Of a DNA stretch of 64,000 bases, positions 1 to 8,817 are shown in pieces. Location: positions 183,021 to 247,020 of the forward strand of contig QCGN01000001.1 in NCBI GenBank assembly GCA_003279875.1, given 5' to 3'. Numbering within the stretch: position 1 is the stretch's first letter; each line of letters begins with the position of its first letter. The position numbers and the translations under genes were made by a program. The stretch is from Prochlorococcus sp. AG-388-D03. Lineage in GTDB: Bacteria; Cyanobacteriota; Cyanobacteriia; PCC-6307; Cyanobiaceae. The notes beneath the pieces were generated by a model. The model ran no database searches, was not told the origin of the DNA, and saw only the letters and a program-made list of their open reading frames with translations.

Positions 1-1
1 T

Positions 2-574
2 ACAATTGAAAATAATGCTCGAAAAATCGAACCAGGTTTTGATAAGCTTACAAATAATAAAAAAGCATTTATTTGCGAAGAAATTAAAGAAGTTCTTTCA
101 TCAATATCACATTCCCATGGAGATGATAAATGGAAAGAACTAATTCTTGTTGATGATCGAATAGCTGACAGTATATTTCAACAAATTCAAACTCGACCTC
201 AAGAATATTCAATTCTTGCAACATTAAACCTTAATGGAGACTATGTCTCTGATGCTGCTGCGGCAATAGTGGGTGGCCTAGGTATGGCCCCAGGTGCAAA
301 TATTGGTGATAATGCGGCAATTTTCGAAGCAACGCATGGTACCGCCCCAAAACATGCAGGCTTAAATAAAATCAATCCTGGCTCAGTAATTCTTAGTGGT
401 GTAATGATGCTTGAATATTTTGGTTGGAATGAAGCAGCTAACTTAATTACCAATGGTTTAAGTAAGGCAATAGTGCAAAAAAAAGTCACTTATGATCTAG
501 CACGATTAATGGAACCAAAAGTAGAACCACTATCCTGCAGCAGTTTTGCTGAAGAAATTATTTCAAATTTCTAA
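2..574 (+). CDS. icd: Isocitrate dehydrogenase (NADP-dependent), 3' part only
   Basis: The gene is cut by the left edge; 190 C-terminal residues remain, read in the frame that starts at base 2. The enzyme oxidises isocitrate to 2-oxoglutarate in the cytoplasm; in cyanobacteria this 2-oxoglutarate feeds ammonium assimilation. Visible family motifs are [38 protein letters not shown] and the C-terminal VTYDLARLM. The HGTAPK segment lies at the cofactor site and fits the NADP-type enzymes. The gene ends 2 bp before the stop of a convergent minus-strand gene, so there is no room for a separate terminator. The family assignment is secure; the start and upstream context are not visible. Confidence 0.95.
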   Translation, partial: TIENNARKIEPGFDKLTNNKKAFICEEIKEVLSSISHSHGDDKWKELILVDDRIADSIFQQIQTRPQEYSILATLNLNGDYVSDAAAAIVGGLGMAPGANIGDNAAIFEATHGTAPKHAGLNKINPGSVILSGVMMLEYFGWNEAANLITNGLSKAIVQKKVTYDLARLMEPKVEPLSCSSFAEEIISNF

Positions 575-576
575 TT

Positions 577-1926
577 TTAAAAATTATTTTTATTTTCCAA
601 AACTTTCCAAATATTAGCTAGTGAATCTTTAGTGCCAATATTTCCAGGATGTGTAACTATAGGAAGCCTTTCATCATTTTTTAGTTTGTATGTCACTACA
701 GAAATGCCTGTTAAAATTTGTCCCTCAAGATAAACATAATCTGCATTAAGTCCATTACTAAGAATCACATTTGTTGTTATACCGCCTTTTGAAATCAAAT
801 ATCCAATTTCATATTTCAAATCTTCGACTAATTCAGCAATAAAAAGAGCTAGAGAATTATAAAAATTAAATTGTTCAGAATAATCTAGAGACATAAATTT
901 TCTTGATGTAAATAATACAGGAGTTTTTCCTTTCTCAAAGGAAAATCTAATTTCTCTCAAAAATTTATTTTTAAACAAATTACTTTCCTTTTGATTATTC
1001 TCTAATGAAATAATTCTAAAGAATTCAAAAACATCTAATTCAATTGGATTACAATTACTTATCTCTAATAAATTATTCAATTGTATTGTTGAAAGTTCTA
1101 CATAAGATCCAACAATTATCAGTCCTGGAAGAAAACTCTTTTCCTTATTTCTTATTCTTAAATTAGAGAAAAATATTTCACTCTGAGAGACACTTTGTTT
1201 ATCTGAAATTGAACTTATAAAACTTGCAGCAGTTCGAAAAAGAAATTTTTTTTGCTTAGTTAATTTTTTTATTATTAAAGAAAATTTTTTAAGTTGAGAA
1301 TAATTTTCTACATCTACAATGACATGTTTATTATTCTTTAAATTCTTAAGAGTTTTAAAGACAATGTTATTTTCTTCATCATTAAGACTTTCGAGATCTG
1401 ACAAAAAAAGATTTTGAATATCATCTAAATTTAGGAGAGTTTTACTCTTCTGAAATAAAAGATTCTTGACACTACTTGTCTCATATCCAAAAATTTTATC
1501 TCTTGCAAAAATTGTTTTATTAATGGGAATTTTATCAACAAAGTGTAATCCATTAATTGTTAATCTTTTACCCTCTATAAAAGCTGGGATATGAAAAGTA
1601 GCATCGAAAGGACCTAAGCAACTATTTAAGGCACTAGGCTCTAAAAAGTTATGTCCACGGAGAGTAGAATCTCCTCTGCTTATAAAAATAATTTCTTCTG
1701 CATTATCTTCATAAGCCATAACAGCCTTAAGATTTTTACAAATTTCTTCTATTGTTAATTTCGCATCCTTTTCAGATAGTGATCTTGTATTAGCCAAAAT
1801 AAAAAATAGATTAGATTCAGATTCAAAACCTTTAATTAAAGTTGAATAATCCCACTTAAGAAGTAATAAGCAATCATGTACAGTTTGTGAGCCTGTTGGA
1901 TCGTCATCTATAACAACAAATTTCAT
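577..1926 (-). CDS. Four-carbon acid sugar kinase family protein (DUF1537/OtnK-like)
   Basis: This 449-residue protein has the two-domain layout of the DUF1537 kinase family, whose characterised members phosphorylate four-carbon sugar acids such as erythronate or threonate. The N-terminal sugar-binding domain starts with the signature DDDPTGSQTVHD (residues 7-18) and includes SRGDSTLRGH near residue 87. The C-terminal nucleotide-binding part has ISKGGITTNVIL and HPGNIGTKD. The substrate in this organism is unknown: the usual partner genes (a class II aldolase, PdxA2-type dehydrogenase or OtnI isomerase) are absent nearby. It lies 16 bp downstream of a mutarotase-like gene on the same strand and is probably co-transcribed with it. 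The N-terminal signature is intact, so it looks functional. Confidence 0.8.
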   Translation of the reverse strand: MKFVVIDDDPTGSQTVHDCLLLLKWDYSTLIKGFESESNLFFILANTRSLSEKDAKLTIEEICKNLKAVMAYEDNAEEIIFISRGDSTLRGHNFLEPSALNSCLGPFDATFHIPAFIEGKRLTINGLHFVDKIPINKTIFARDKIFGYETSSVKNLLFQKSKTLLNLDDIQNLFLSDLESLNDEENNIVFKTLKNLKNNKHVIVDVENYSQLKKFSLIIKKLTKQKKFLFRTAASFISSISDKQSVSQSEIFFSNLRIRNKEKSFLPGLIIVGSYVELSTIQLNNLLEISNCNPIELDVFEFFRIISLENNQKESNLFKNKFLREIRFSFEKGKTPVLFTSRKFMSLDYSEQFNFYNSLALFIAELVEDLKYEIGYLISKGGITTNVILSNGLNADYVYLEGQILTGISVVTYKLKNDERLPIVTHPGNIGTKDSLANIWKVLENKNNF

Positions 1927-1942
1927 AAGTATTTCATATTCT

Positions 1943-2794
1943 CTAAATAGATTTTATTTGTATTGAAGCATGAAATTTTTGACTATTATTTGAAGGAACC
2001 ATAATTTTTCTGAATCCATCAACAAAAGAATTTCTGGGACTAGTCCAAGGTTCAAGACATATCATTCTTCTTGGAGGGTCACTCCAAATAACCCCGAGAT
2101 CAAAAGGATATGGATGATTTAAAGTTACCTGTCTTTTTAGGAGTTTATCTCGAAAGGCACTTTTACCTGATGTATACATAAGAAGATCAACTCCTGAATT
2201 AATATTTTTTAATTCATCCAGAGTATTACTTAGAATATTCTTTTCTTGATTCTGACAATTAGTTGGATTATCAATAAAATCTAAATTTTTGAAATCTGAA
2301 ATTTTAAAATAAGGATGGAATCCAAAATTTATAGGCATAACAAAGTCTGTTTTGTTATGGATTGTAATTTCAAATTCTAAACAGTTAATCTTTAAGGCAA
2401 CTTCTATTCTGAGTTCGAAATCGAAAGGATAATATTTTTTTGTTTTTTTAGATGAATTTAAGAATAAGCATAAAAATTTTTCATTTTCATTGAAGGAGTA
2501 TTGCCATTGCAAATCCCTGGCGAATCCATGTTGTGGTAATTGCAAATAACCATTTCCAAATACTGAACTTGGGGTATTGAGATTTCCACATATTGGAAAC
2601 AAGATTGGAATGCCTCCCCTAATACTTTTTGCCTTATCCATAAATCTTTTTTCATCGAAATATAGTATTTCATTACCATCCGAAACCCAATTTGTAATAA
2701 CGCCTCCTCTTTCAGGACAAAATTTAATGTAGTTATTTTTATCTAATTGAAAGACAAAAATTCCTTGCTCTTTATTAGATAATTCAAGTTTCAC
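1943..2794 (-). CDS. Galactose mutarotase-like / D-hexose-6-phosphate epimerase family protein
   Basis: This 283-residue protein belongs to the aldose 1-epimerase-like beta-sandwich fold, which interconverts alpha and beta anomers of sugars or sugar phosphates. Expected catalytic residues are present: His89 in LPQHGFAR, His160 in FGFHPYFK and Glu248 in CLEPWTSPRNS. The family resembles the glucose-6-phosphate epimerases (YeaD type) more than classical GalM, but sequence alone does not fix the substrate. It sits 9 bp downstream of an alpha/beta hydrolase gene and 16 bp upstream of a sugar-acid kinase gene on the same strand, suggesting one small transcript of carbohydrate genes. Cytoplasmic; no signal peptide is visible. 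Confidence 0.8.
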   Translation of the reverse strand: MKLELSNKEQGIFVFQLDKNNYIKFCPERGGVITNWVSDGNEILYFDEKRFMDKAKSIRGGIPILFPICGNLNTPSSVFGNGYLQLPQHGFARDLQWQYSFNENEKFLCLFLNSSKKTKKYYPFDFELRIEVALKINCLEFEITIHNKTDFVMPINFGFHPYFKISDFKNLDFIDNPTNCQNQEKNILSNTLDELKNINSGVDLLMYTSGKSAFRDKLLKRQVTLNHPYPFDLGVIWSDPPRRMICLEPWTSPRNSFVDGFRKIMVPSNNSQKFHASIQIKSI

Positions 2795-2803
2795 AATTAT
2801 TAC

Positions 2804-3703
2804 TTAAAGAGAATCCACCCAATCCAAAATATGCTGATTAACTAATTCAGGTATCTCATCATGAGGACAATGTCCTGCATCAAGAATAATTTCTTTTGTA
2901 TTCTTTGGAGTAAATTTTTTATATAGATTTCTTTTTTTTGGAGTGTTCATCCATGGATCTTTCCCGCCCCAAAGAAGTAATAATGGTGCATTTAGTTTTG
3001 CGAATAACTTATCCAACGGCAATCCCTGAGGACCTGATGGGTTAAATACACTTCTAAAAACATTAAAAGCTCCAAAATCTAGCGAAGGCTTCCTTATTGA
3101 CTCAACTAAAAAATCATCAACATTTTTTTTATCAACATAAACTTGATTCAAAGTTTTTTTAATATTTTTTGGATTTCTCATATTCTCAAAAATCAAACGT
3201 TGAAGAATAATATTTTTCAAAAATATGCCGGCAACTGTTTCAATTGAAGTTTGCAACATATTCTTTTTGATAGTTTTTTCTTCACTAAAATATCCAGCAG
3301 CATTAAGTAATATCACCCCTGCGCTTAGCTCATTTAATTCTGCACCAGCTGCTAATGCTGCATAACCACCTAATGAATTTCCAACAACAATTGTAGGTTT
3401 TTTTATTTTCTCTTTTACATAAGCGACAACCTGATCTTTCCATAAAGATCCTGAGTATTCGACGTCTTGAGGCTTAGGACTTTTTCCAAAACCGAGTAAA
3501 TCCATAGCATGAACTTCGTATGTTGTACTCAAAACAGGAATATTAAATCTCCAATGATCCGTAGAAGCACCGAAACCATGAATTAATAAAATCGCGTATT
3601 CTTTTGATGATTTCTCAGGCTTAGCTGAAACAATATGTATTGGGTAATTTAAAAAATTCCAGTCATAATTTACATCACTATCTATCAGAGCTGATTTTTC
3701 CAT
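2804..3703 (-). CDS. Alpha/beta hydrolase fold protein
   Basis: This 299-residue alpha/beta hydrolase has a complete triad: nucleophile Ser110 in the elbow GNSLGG, Asp249 in WGGKDPW and His278 in AGHCPHDE. The oxyanion-hole segment HGFGAS lies at residues 42-47. Proteins of this type in cyanobacteria are often annotated as esterases, lipases or haloperoxidase-like enzymes, but the substrate cannot be told here. It appears to be the first gene of a run with the mutarotase-like and kinase genes (9 bp and 16 bp gaps). A clear relative sits at 31285-32199 on the other strand, sharing HGFGAS, DLLGFG and GHCPHDE. No signal peptide is seen. Confidence 0.85.
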   Translation of the reverse strand: MEKSALIDSDVNYDWNFLNYPIHIVSAKPEKSSKEYAILLIHGFGASTDHWRFNIPVLSTTYEVHAMDLLGFGKSPKPQDVEYSGSLWKDQVVAYVKEKIKKPTIVVGNSLGGYAALAAGAELNELSAGVILLNAAGYFSEEKTIKKNMLQTSIETVAGIFLKNIILQRLIFENMRNPKNIKKTLNQVYVDKKNVDDFLVESIRKPSLDFGAFNVFRSVFNPSGPQGLPLDKLFAKLNAPLLLLWGGKDPWMNTPKKRNLYKKFTPKNTKEIILDAGHCPHDEIPELVNQHILDWVDSL

Positions 3704-3746
3704 TTAATGAAAATACTATATTAATTAATACTAATAAAATTATTTC

Positions 3747-5114
3747 CTAAAGAAGACCTACAGGATCAGCTGCAACATCATCTGAAATTTTATTGCCATC
3801 ATTTGGTGGCTTATCTTTTAGAACAATCCTCAAGAGAACAGGTGCAAGAAAAGTAGTTCCTATAACCATTAATAAAATTGCTGCTTCAAGAGAAGGAGTT
3901 AACAACTTAGCGCTTGTTCCTAGCCCAAGGAAAATTAAACCAACCTCTCCTCTAGGCATCATGCCCAAACCTACAACTAATCTATTTGTAGGTTTATCAC
4001 TCGAAAATACCCATCCGGCAGCAATTTTTCCAATAATTGCTACAACTAATAAAAATCCTGCAACTACAAGAGCTGACCTACTTGTTGGATCAAGTGGATT
4101 GATAACTGATAAATCCATTCCAGCTCCTACTAATACGAAGAAAATAGTTGCAAATAAGGATACTAAAGGTAAAACGGATTGTTGAATTGCGTGATTATTT
4201 TTAGAACTACTAAGAATTAGTCCAGCTGCAAAAGCACCTAAAGCTGCTTCCAATCCAATGGCTGTTGCGACAAAACAACACAGCACAAGTATCACAAAGG
4301 AAGCTACCACTACGGCTCCAGGAGCCTTTAATCTATCTAATAACCAATCAAACCCTGGGGCTGCTGTTCTACTTAATGCGATAGCAGCAATAACAAATAC
4401 TACAGCTGCAGCAACTAATTTAACAATAGGAGCTATTTCTAAAGAACCTCCAGCAGCAAGAGCTACAACTACCGCGAGAATAACAATACCTAAAATATCA
4501 TCTAAAACAGCTGCTCCAATAACAATTTGACCTTCCCTAGTTTTCAAATATCCTAATTCACCAAAAACGCTTGCTGTAATACCTATGCTAGTAGCAGTCA
4601 TTGATGCTCCTGCAAAAACTGCTGGTATCAGATCTACCTGAAAAATAAACATTAATCCAAAAGTACCGAAAGCAAAAGGCAAAATTACTCCAGCCATAGC
4701 AACAGTAAAAGCTTGAGCGCCAACTGCAACTAATTCCTCTAATTCACTTTCTAATCCAGTCAAGAAAAGAAGTGCATACAAACCAAGCGTTGCAACCGCT
4801 TGAAGGGAAGGAAAACTCTCAAAATAAACGTCAGGAACTACTTCAGGAGGTATTGATGCCAAAGAACTTATTACATTTACTAATCCTTGATTTAGTTCAG
4901 TATGAGCTGAAGGTGGTATTAATAAATGAAAACCAGAAGCTCCTATGACGACCCCTGCCAATAACTCTCCAACAATAGTTGGCAAACTTAGTCTTACTAA
5001 TACTTCAGCTAATGCTCTAGCAGCTAAAAATATTAATAGAAATCTAATAACTCCTATTAGCGTCTCAGCAACTTCTAAATCATGTGCACTTAATTCAGCA
5101 AGTAAAGTAAACAT
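3747..5114 (-). CDS. Cation:proton antiporter, CPA2 family (NapA/GerN type)
   Basis: This 455-residue membrane protein is rich in hydrophobic segments, around 12-13 in all, and matches Na+/H+ exchangers of the CPA2 family. The hallmark adjacent aspartates occur in AAVLDDILGIV (about residue 205), and SMTATSIGITASVFGELG precedes them, as in NapA/GerN-type carriers. It should exchange Na+ (or K+) for H+ across the plasma or thylakoid membrane. The C-terminus is a short hydrophilic tail without a TrkA-N or USP domain. It is divergent from glgP across 135 bp that hold a perfect 9-bp hairpin starting 20 bp upstream of this start codon. Long open frames on the plus strand across this gene are composition shadows. 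Confidence 0.9.
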   Translation of the reverse strand: MFTLLAELSAHDLEVAETLIGVIRFLLIFLAARALAEVLVRLSLPTIVGELLAGVVIGASGFHLLIPPSAHTELNQGLVNVISSLASIPPEVVPDVYFESFPSLQAVATLGLYALLFLTGLESELEELVAVGAQAFTVAMAGVILPFAFGTFGLMFIFQVDLIPAVFAGASMTATSIGITASVFGELGYLKTREGQIVIGAAVLDDILGIVILAVVVALAAGGSLEIAPIVKLVAAAVVFVIAAIALSRTAAPGFDWLLDRLKAPGAVVVASFVILVLCCFVATAIGLEAALGAFAAGLILSSSKNNHAIQQSVLPLVSLFATIFFVLVGAGMDLSVINPLDPTSRSALVVAGFLLVVAIIGKIAAGWVFSSDKPTNRLVVGLGMMPRGEVGLIFLGLGTSAKLLTPSLEAAILLMVIGTTFLAPVLLRIVLKDKPPNDGNKISDDVAADPVGLL

Positions 5115-5133
5115 GTTAAATACGAGAAAAATT

Positions 5134-5158
5134 AAACTATCTATTTGGAAGATAGTTT
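5134..5158. repeat. Perfect 9-bp inverted repeat in the antiporter/glgP divergent spacer
   Basis: AAACTATCT and AGATAGTTT face each other across a 7-base loop (ATTTGGA). The element starts 20 bp upstream of the antiporter start codon and ends 92 bp upstream of the glgP start codon. Both flanking genes point away from it, so it is not a normal intrinsic terminator; an operator or a 5' leader hairpin of the antiporter mRNA are the simplest readings. The symmetry is read directly; the function is inferred. Confidence 0.5.
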
Positions 5159-5249
5159 ATGAAGGGCCCACTTTACGAAGTATGTAAAAAAAAGCAAAAA
5201 TACTCAACAAGTGTGGATCTGAAGTTACAACAAATAATTTTTAAAAAAA

Positions 5250-7814
5250 ATGGCTATTGTCAATTATATGTTAAATCCAATGAACACCAACGAACCCTTT
5301 GATCTACGCTTGCCTACTCCAGGTTGCTATTTAGATCCTGAGAAAGCTGGCATGGATTCTGATGCGCTTTTCAAAGGAATGACAGCGCACTTATTCTTTA
5401 CTCTTGGCAAATTAGCAACCTCCGCAAGTCCTCATGACTTGTACATGGCGCTAAGTTACGCTGTTAAAGATAGATTAATGACAAGATATTTAGCTAGCCA
5501 AGAAGTAATACGAAAAAAACCTCAAAAGACTGTTGCCTACTTATCAGCAGAATTTTTAATAGGGCCTCAATTAAGTAATAACTTATTAAATCTAGGGATA
5601 ACAAAAGAAGCAGAAGACGCTTTAAAAAGGTTTGGGATAGAGTCATTGTCAACAATACTAGAAGTAGAAGAAGAACCTGGATTAGGGAATGGTGGCCTTG
5701 GCAGACTTGCTGCTTGTTATATGGAATCTTTAGCCTCATTGCAAGTTCCTGCAGTTGGTTACGGTATAAGATACGAATTCGGAATATTTAATCAATTAAT
5801 TAGAGATGGTTGGCAAGTAGAAGTCACTGATAAATGGCTTAAAGGTGGCTGGCCATGGGAATTACCTCAACCTGATGAATCTTGTTTTGTTGGTTTTGGA
5901 GGAAGAACAGAAAGCTACAGAGACGATAAAGGCAACTACCGATCAAGATGGGTCCCATCTGAACATGCAATTGGGGTTCCTCATGATGTTCCAGTATTAG
6001 GCTATCGAGTAAATACTTGTGACAGATTAAGATTGTGGAGAGCTGATGCAACAGAAAGTTTTGATTTTTATGCTTTTAATATTGGTGATTATTATGGCGC
6101 AGTAGAAGAAAAAGTTGCCTCCGAGACTTTATCAAAAGTCCTTTACCCAAATGACGGTACTGATGAAGGTAGAAGATTAAGACTCAAACAACAACATTTT
6201 TTTGTTAGTTGTTCTCTTCAAGATATGTTGAGAAGTCTTGAAAAAAGATCTATTCCAATAACAGAATTTGCTAAACATTGGACTGTTCAGTTAAATGACA
6301 CTCATCCTGCAATTGCGGTAGCTGAATTGATGCGACTATTAATAGATCAGTATCAAGTAGGTTGGGATAAGGCATGGAACATAACAACTTCATCAGTAGC
6401 TTATACAAATCATACGTTGCTTCCTGAAGCATTAGAAAAATGGGATTTAGGCCTTTTTAGTGATTTACTTCCTCGTCATTTAGAAATTATTTACGAAGTT
6501 AATTGGAGATTTTTGCAGCAATTAAGACTTCGTTATCCAGGTGATGACAAAATTTTACAAAAACTATCGATAATCGATGAAGAAGGCTCTAAGTCTGTGA
6601 GGATGGCTCATTTGGCAACTATTGGAGCTCATCATATTAATGGAGTTGCAGCGCTTCACTCTGATCTTATTAAAAGACAACTTCTTCCAGAATTTGCCGA
6701 ACTTTGGCCAGAAAAGTTTACAAATGTAACTAATGGAGTAACCCCCAGAAGATGGGTAGCACTAGCAAATCCATCTTTATCCAATTTATTAGAAAATGAG
6801 GTTGGTCCAAACTGGATAACCAACATGGAACTTTTGAAGAAATTAGAAAATAAAAAAGAAGATGCTAATTTTCTTCAAAAATTTGAAGAAACAAAATTAA
6901 TTGGAAAACGTAAACTAGCTAGCTTTATCCACTCTAAAACAGGAATACTTGTTGACCCCTCAAGTATGTTTGATGTACAGGTCAAAAGAATTCATCAATA
7001 CAAAAGACAACATTTAAATGCTTTGCAAATAATAGCTCAGTATTTAAGAATAAAAAATGGGACTAGTAACTATAAAGCACCGCGAACAGTGATTTTTGGT
7101 GGCAAAGCTGCTCCAGGTTATTTTATGGCTAAATTGATGATTAGATTTATCAATGGTATAGCTGATGTTGTTAATTCGGACCCAGATATGGAAGGTCTTT
7201 TAAGAGTTGTTTTCTTGCCTGATTATAATGTAAAACTTGGAGAAATAGTATATCCTGCAACAGATCTATCTGAACAAATTTCAACTGCTGGAAAAGAAGC
7301 TTCAGGCACAGGAAATATGAAATTTGCTATGAATGGAGCCTTGACCATAGGAACTCTCGATGGAGCTAATGTAGAATTAAGAGATCTAGTGAAGAAAGAA
7401 AATTTCTTCCTTTTCGGAAAGACTGAAAGTGAAATAATGAACTTAAAAAATAATGGCTATTCTCCCAAATCCTTTATTGAAAGGTGTTCAGAATTGAAAG
7501 AAGTAATTCGTTTAATAGAAATAGGACATTTTAGTAATGGAGATAAGGAATTATTCAAACCTTTACTAAATAGCTTGACTGGAAATGATCCATTTTTCGT
7601 AATGGCTGACTTTGAAGACTATTTAAATAAACAAGATGAAGTAAGTATTTGTTGGAATAACAAAAAAGCATGGAATAAAATGGCTCTATTAAATACTGCA
7701 AGATCAGGATATTTCTCTTCAGACAGATCGATTAGAGAATATTGTGAATCTATTTGGAAAGTTTCGCCTATGCCAGTTGAAATTACATGTGATATTGAAG
7801 ATGTGACTAATTAG
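5250..7814 (+). CDS. glgP: Glycogen phosphorylase
   Basis: GlgP splits alpha-1,4 links of glycogen with phosphate to give glucose-1-phosphate, releasing stored carbon in the dark. The 854-residue length fits bacterial enzymes. The pyridoxal phosphate attachment segment EASGTGNMKFAMNG is present, with the Schiff-base lysine at about residue 691, and the nearby IGTLDGANVE is also conserved. QVKRIHQYKRQ and the N-terminal VAYLSAEFLIGPQL are further family signatures. The ATG at 5250 is taken as the start, but the ATG at 5280 (MNTNEPFDLRL) is equally plausible and may be the conserved one. The 3' end overlaps a convergent small gene by 8 bp. It is the only glycogen gene in the window. Confidence 0.97.
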   Translation: MAIVNYMLNPMNTNEPFDLRLPTPGCYLDPEKAGMDSDALFKGMTAHLFFTLGKLATSASPHDLYMALSYAVKDRLMTRYLASQEVIRKKPQKTVAYLSAEFLIGPQLSNNLLNLGITKEAEDALKRFGIESLSTILEVEEEPGLGNGGLGRLAACYMESLASLQVPAVGYGIRYEFGIFNQLIRDGWQVEVTDKWLKGGWPWELPQPDESCFVGFGGRTESYRDDKGNYRSRWVPSEHAIGVPHDVPVLGYRVNTCDRLRLWRADATESFDFYAFNIGDYYGAVEEKVASETLSKVLYPNDGTDEGRRLRLKQQHFFVSCSLQDMLRSLEKRSIPITEFAKHWTVQLNDTHPAIAVAELMRLLIDQYQVGWDKAWNITTSSVAYTNHTLLPEALEKWDLGLFSDLLPRHLEIIYEVNWRFLQQLRLRYPGDDKILQKLSIIDEEGSKSVRMAHLATIGAHHINGVAALHSDLIKRQLLPEFAELWPEKFTNVTNGVTPRRWVALANPSLSNLLENEVGPNWITNMELLKKLENKKEDANFLQKFEETKLIGKRKLASFIHSKTGILVDPSSMFDVQVKRIHQYKRQHLNALQIIAQYLRIKNGTSNYKAPRTVIFGGKAAPGYFMAKLMIRFINGIADVVNSDPDMEGLLRVVFLPDYNVKLGEIVYPATDLSEQISTAGKEASGTGNMKFAMNGALTIGTLDGANVELRDLVKKENFFLFGKTESEIMNLKNNGYSPKSFIERCSELKEVIRLIEIGHFSNGDKELFKPLLNSLTGNDPFFVMADFEDYLNKQDEVSICWNNKKAWNKMALLNTARSGYFSSDRSIREYCESIWKVSPMPVEITCDIEDVTN

Positions 7815-8262
7815 AATTATTCTTATCAGGTAAATCTGGTGTTTGATGAAATAATCTATTTAATATTAATCTATCAATATTTAGTGGATCAGGAGCCAAC
7901 TTATTAGCTATTTCTTTAAATTTAACTTCAATATTTTCAGAAACTTTAGTTTCAAAAATACGCTCCATCAAAGCTTCAATCGAATATAAATAAGCGTTAA
8001 CATTTTCAAGTTCATCTATTGCATCTTTAATTTCCATATCAGACATATTCTTATTATCTTTGATATGAGTATCATCGATTTGTTTATTAGCTTGTTGAAT
8101 TTGTAATTCTTCAGTAACTTTGTTGCAAAGAGTTCTAAAAGATTGGATGGATGCCCAATTTAATTCCTGTTGCTGTTTAAAAGTAGGAAATTCTCGAATT
8201 AAACGATCATGTTCTTGATAGAATCTCTGACAATCGGGACATTGACATGGTTCTTCTTTCAA
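7807..8262 (-). CDS. Conserved hypothetical protein, 151 aa, with N-terminal Cys motif
   Basis: I do not recognise a characterised family. The protein starts with MKEEPCQCPDCQRFYQEHD, so three cysteines (residues 6, 8 and 11) lie in a possible metal-binding motif next to a histidine. The rest is charged and looks largely helical with no membrane segment. Its last 8 bp overlap the end of glgP tail to tail. It lies 31 bp downstream of another small unknown gene of the same strand and is probably co-transcribed with it. Codon use and composition match the neighbours. That it is a real gene is supported by length, position and its clean fit between neighbours; function unknown. Confidence 0.7.
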   Translation of the reverse strand: MKEEPCQCPDCQRFYQEHDRLIREFPTFKQQQELNWASIQSFRTLCNKVTEELQIQQANKQIDDTHIKDNKNMSDMEIKDAIDELENVNAYLYSIEALMERIFETKVSENIEVKFKEIANKLAPDPLNIDRLILNRLFHQTPDLPDKNNSN

Positions 8263-8293
8263 AAGAATAAATAACTCTATTTATATCATTGCA

Positions 8294-8626
8294 TTATTTA
8301 GGCAAGATTGTAGGGCCATCAAACAATTCGTCATTTTCATCAAGTGAGTCTGGGCTATCAGGTAAAGGGATTTCAATACTAGTAACCAAATTAATGACAT
8401 CTCTTAATCTCATTGAGTCTGCGAACCATCCCATTGCTTGTTCAGCATCTCCCCTCTTTTCAGCATCATTTGCTTGATCTTCATGAGCCTCTGCTAATAG
8501 AGAAAGCCAACATAGACATCTTGCTTGAACTATTGAAAGGTCTAAATCATTAGGTTGAGATTTAGAAATACGTTCATGCTCTTGTTGAATTAAGAGTTTT
8601 AGACGCATATCGTGAAGCTTAGCCAT
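8294..8626 (-). CDS. Conserved hypothetical protein, 110 aa
   Basis: The family is not recognised. The protein begins MAKLHDMRLKLLIQQEHERI, looks helical, and contains WLSLLAEAHEDQANDAEKRGDAEQAMGWFADSMRLRD, shown here in part as a helical-repeat-like stretch (residues 36-72). The C-terminus is acidic and proline-containing. There is no signal peptide or membrane segment. It is followed after 31 bp by the 151-residue unknown gene on the same strand and lies 80 bp downstream of tRNA-Arg, so the three may share a transcript. It reads as an ordinary soluble cyanobacterial protein of unknown role. Confidence 0.7.
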   Translation of the reverse strand: MAKLHDMRLKLLIQQEHERISKSQPNDLDLSIVQARCLCWLSLLAEAHEDQANDAEKRGDAEQAMGWFADSMRLRDVINLVTSIEIPLPDSPDSLDENDELFDGPTILPK

Positions 8627-8706
8627 AAAAGCTTTATTACTAAATACACGCTAGCTAGAGAGTGATAAATTTGCACACATACTACATATAGTTTATTAAC
8701 TTTAAC

Positions 8707-8779
<73 letters not shown>

Positions 8780-8804
8780 AAGAGATGTTTTTTGGGGTAT
8801 TAAG

Positions 8805-8810
8805 CATTAT
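8805..8810 (+). promoter_or_regulatory. Candidate -10 box of the rnpB promoter
   Basis: CATTAT lies 7 bases before base 8818, the predicted first base of the P1 helix of RNase P RNA. No good -35 box is seen at the usual spacing. The 38-bp spacer must also hold the tRNA-Arg promoter on the other strand. The position supports the call; the box itself is weak evidence. Confidence 0.35.
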
Positions 8811-8817
8811 GCTAAAG

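Noticed and set aside
3793..4530. Open frames of 130 and 90 codons on the plus strand inside the antiporter gene
   Set aside because: They are rich in Thr/Ala/Asn, match no family and lie opposite a strong CPA2 antiporter; they are shadows of its codon bias.
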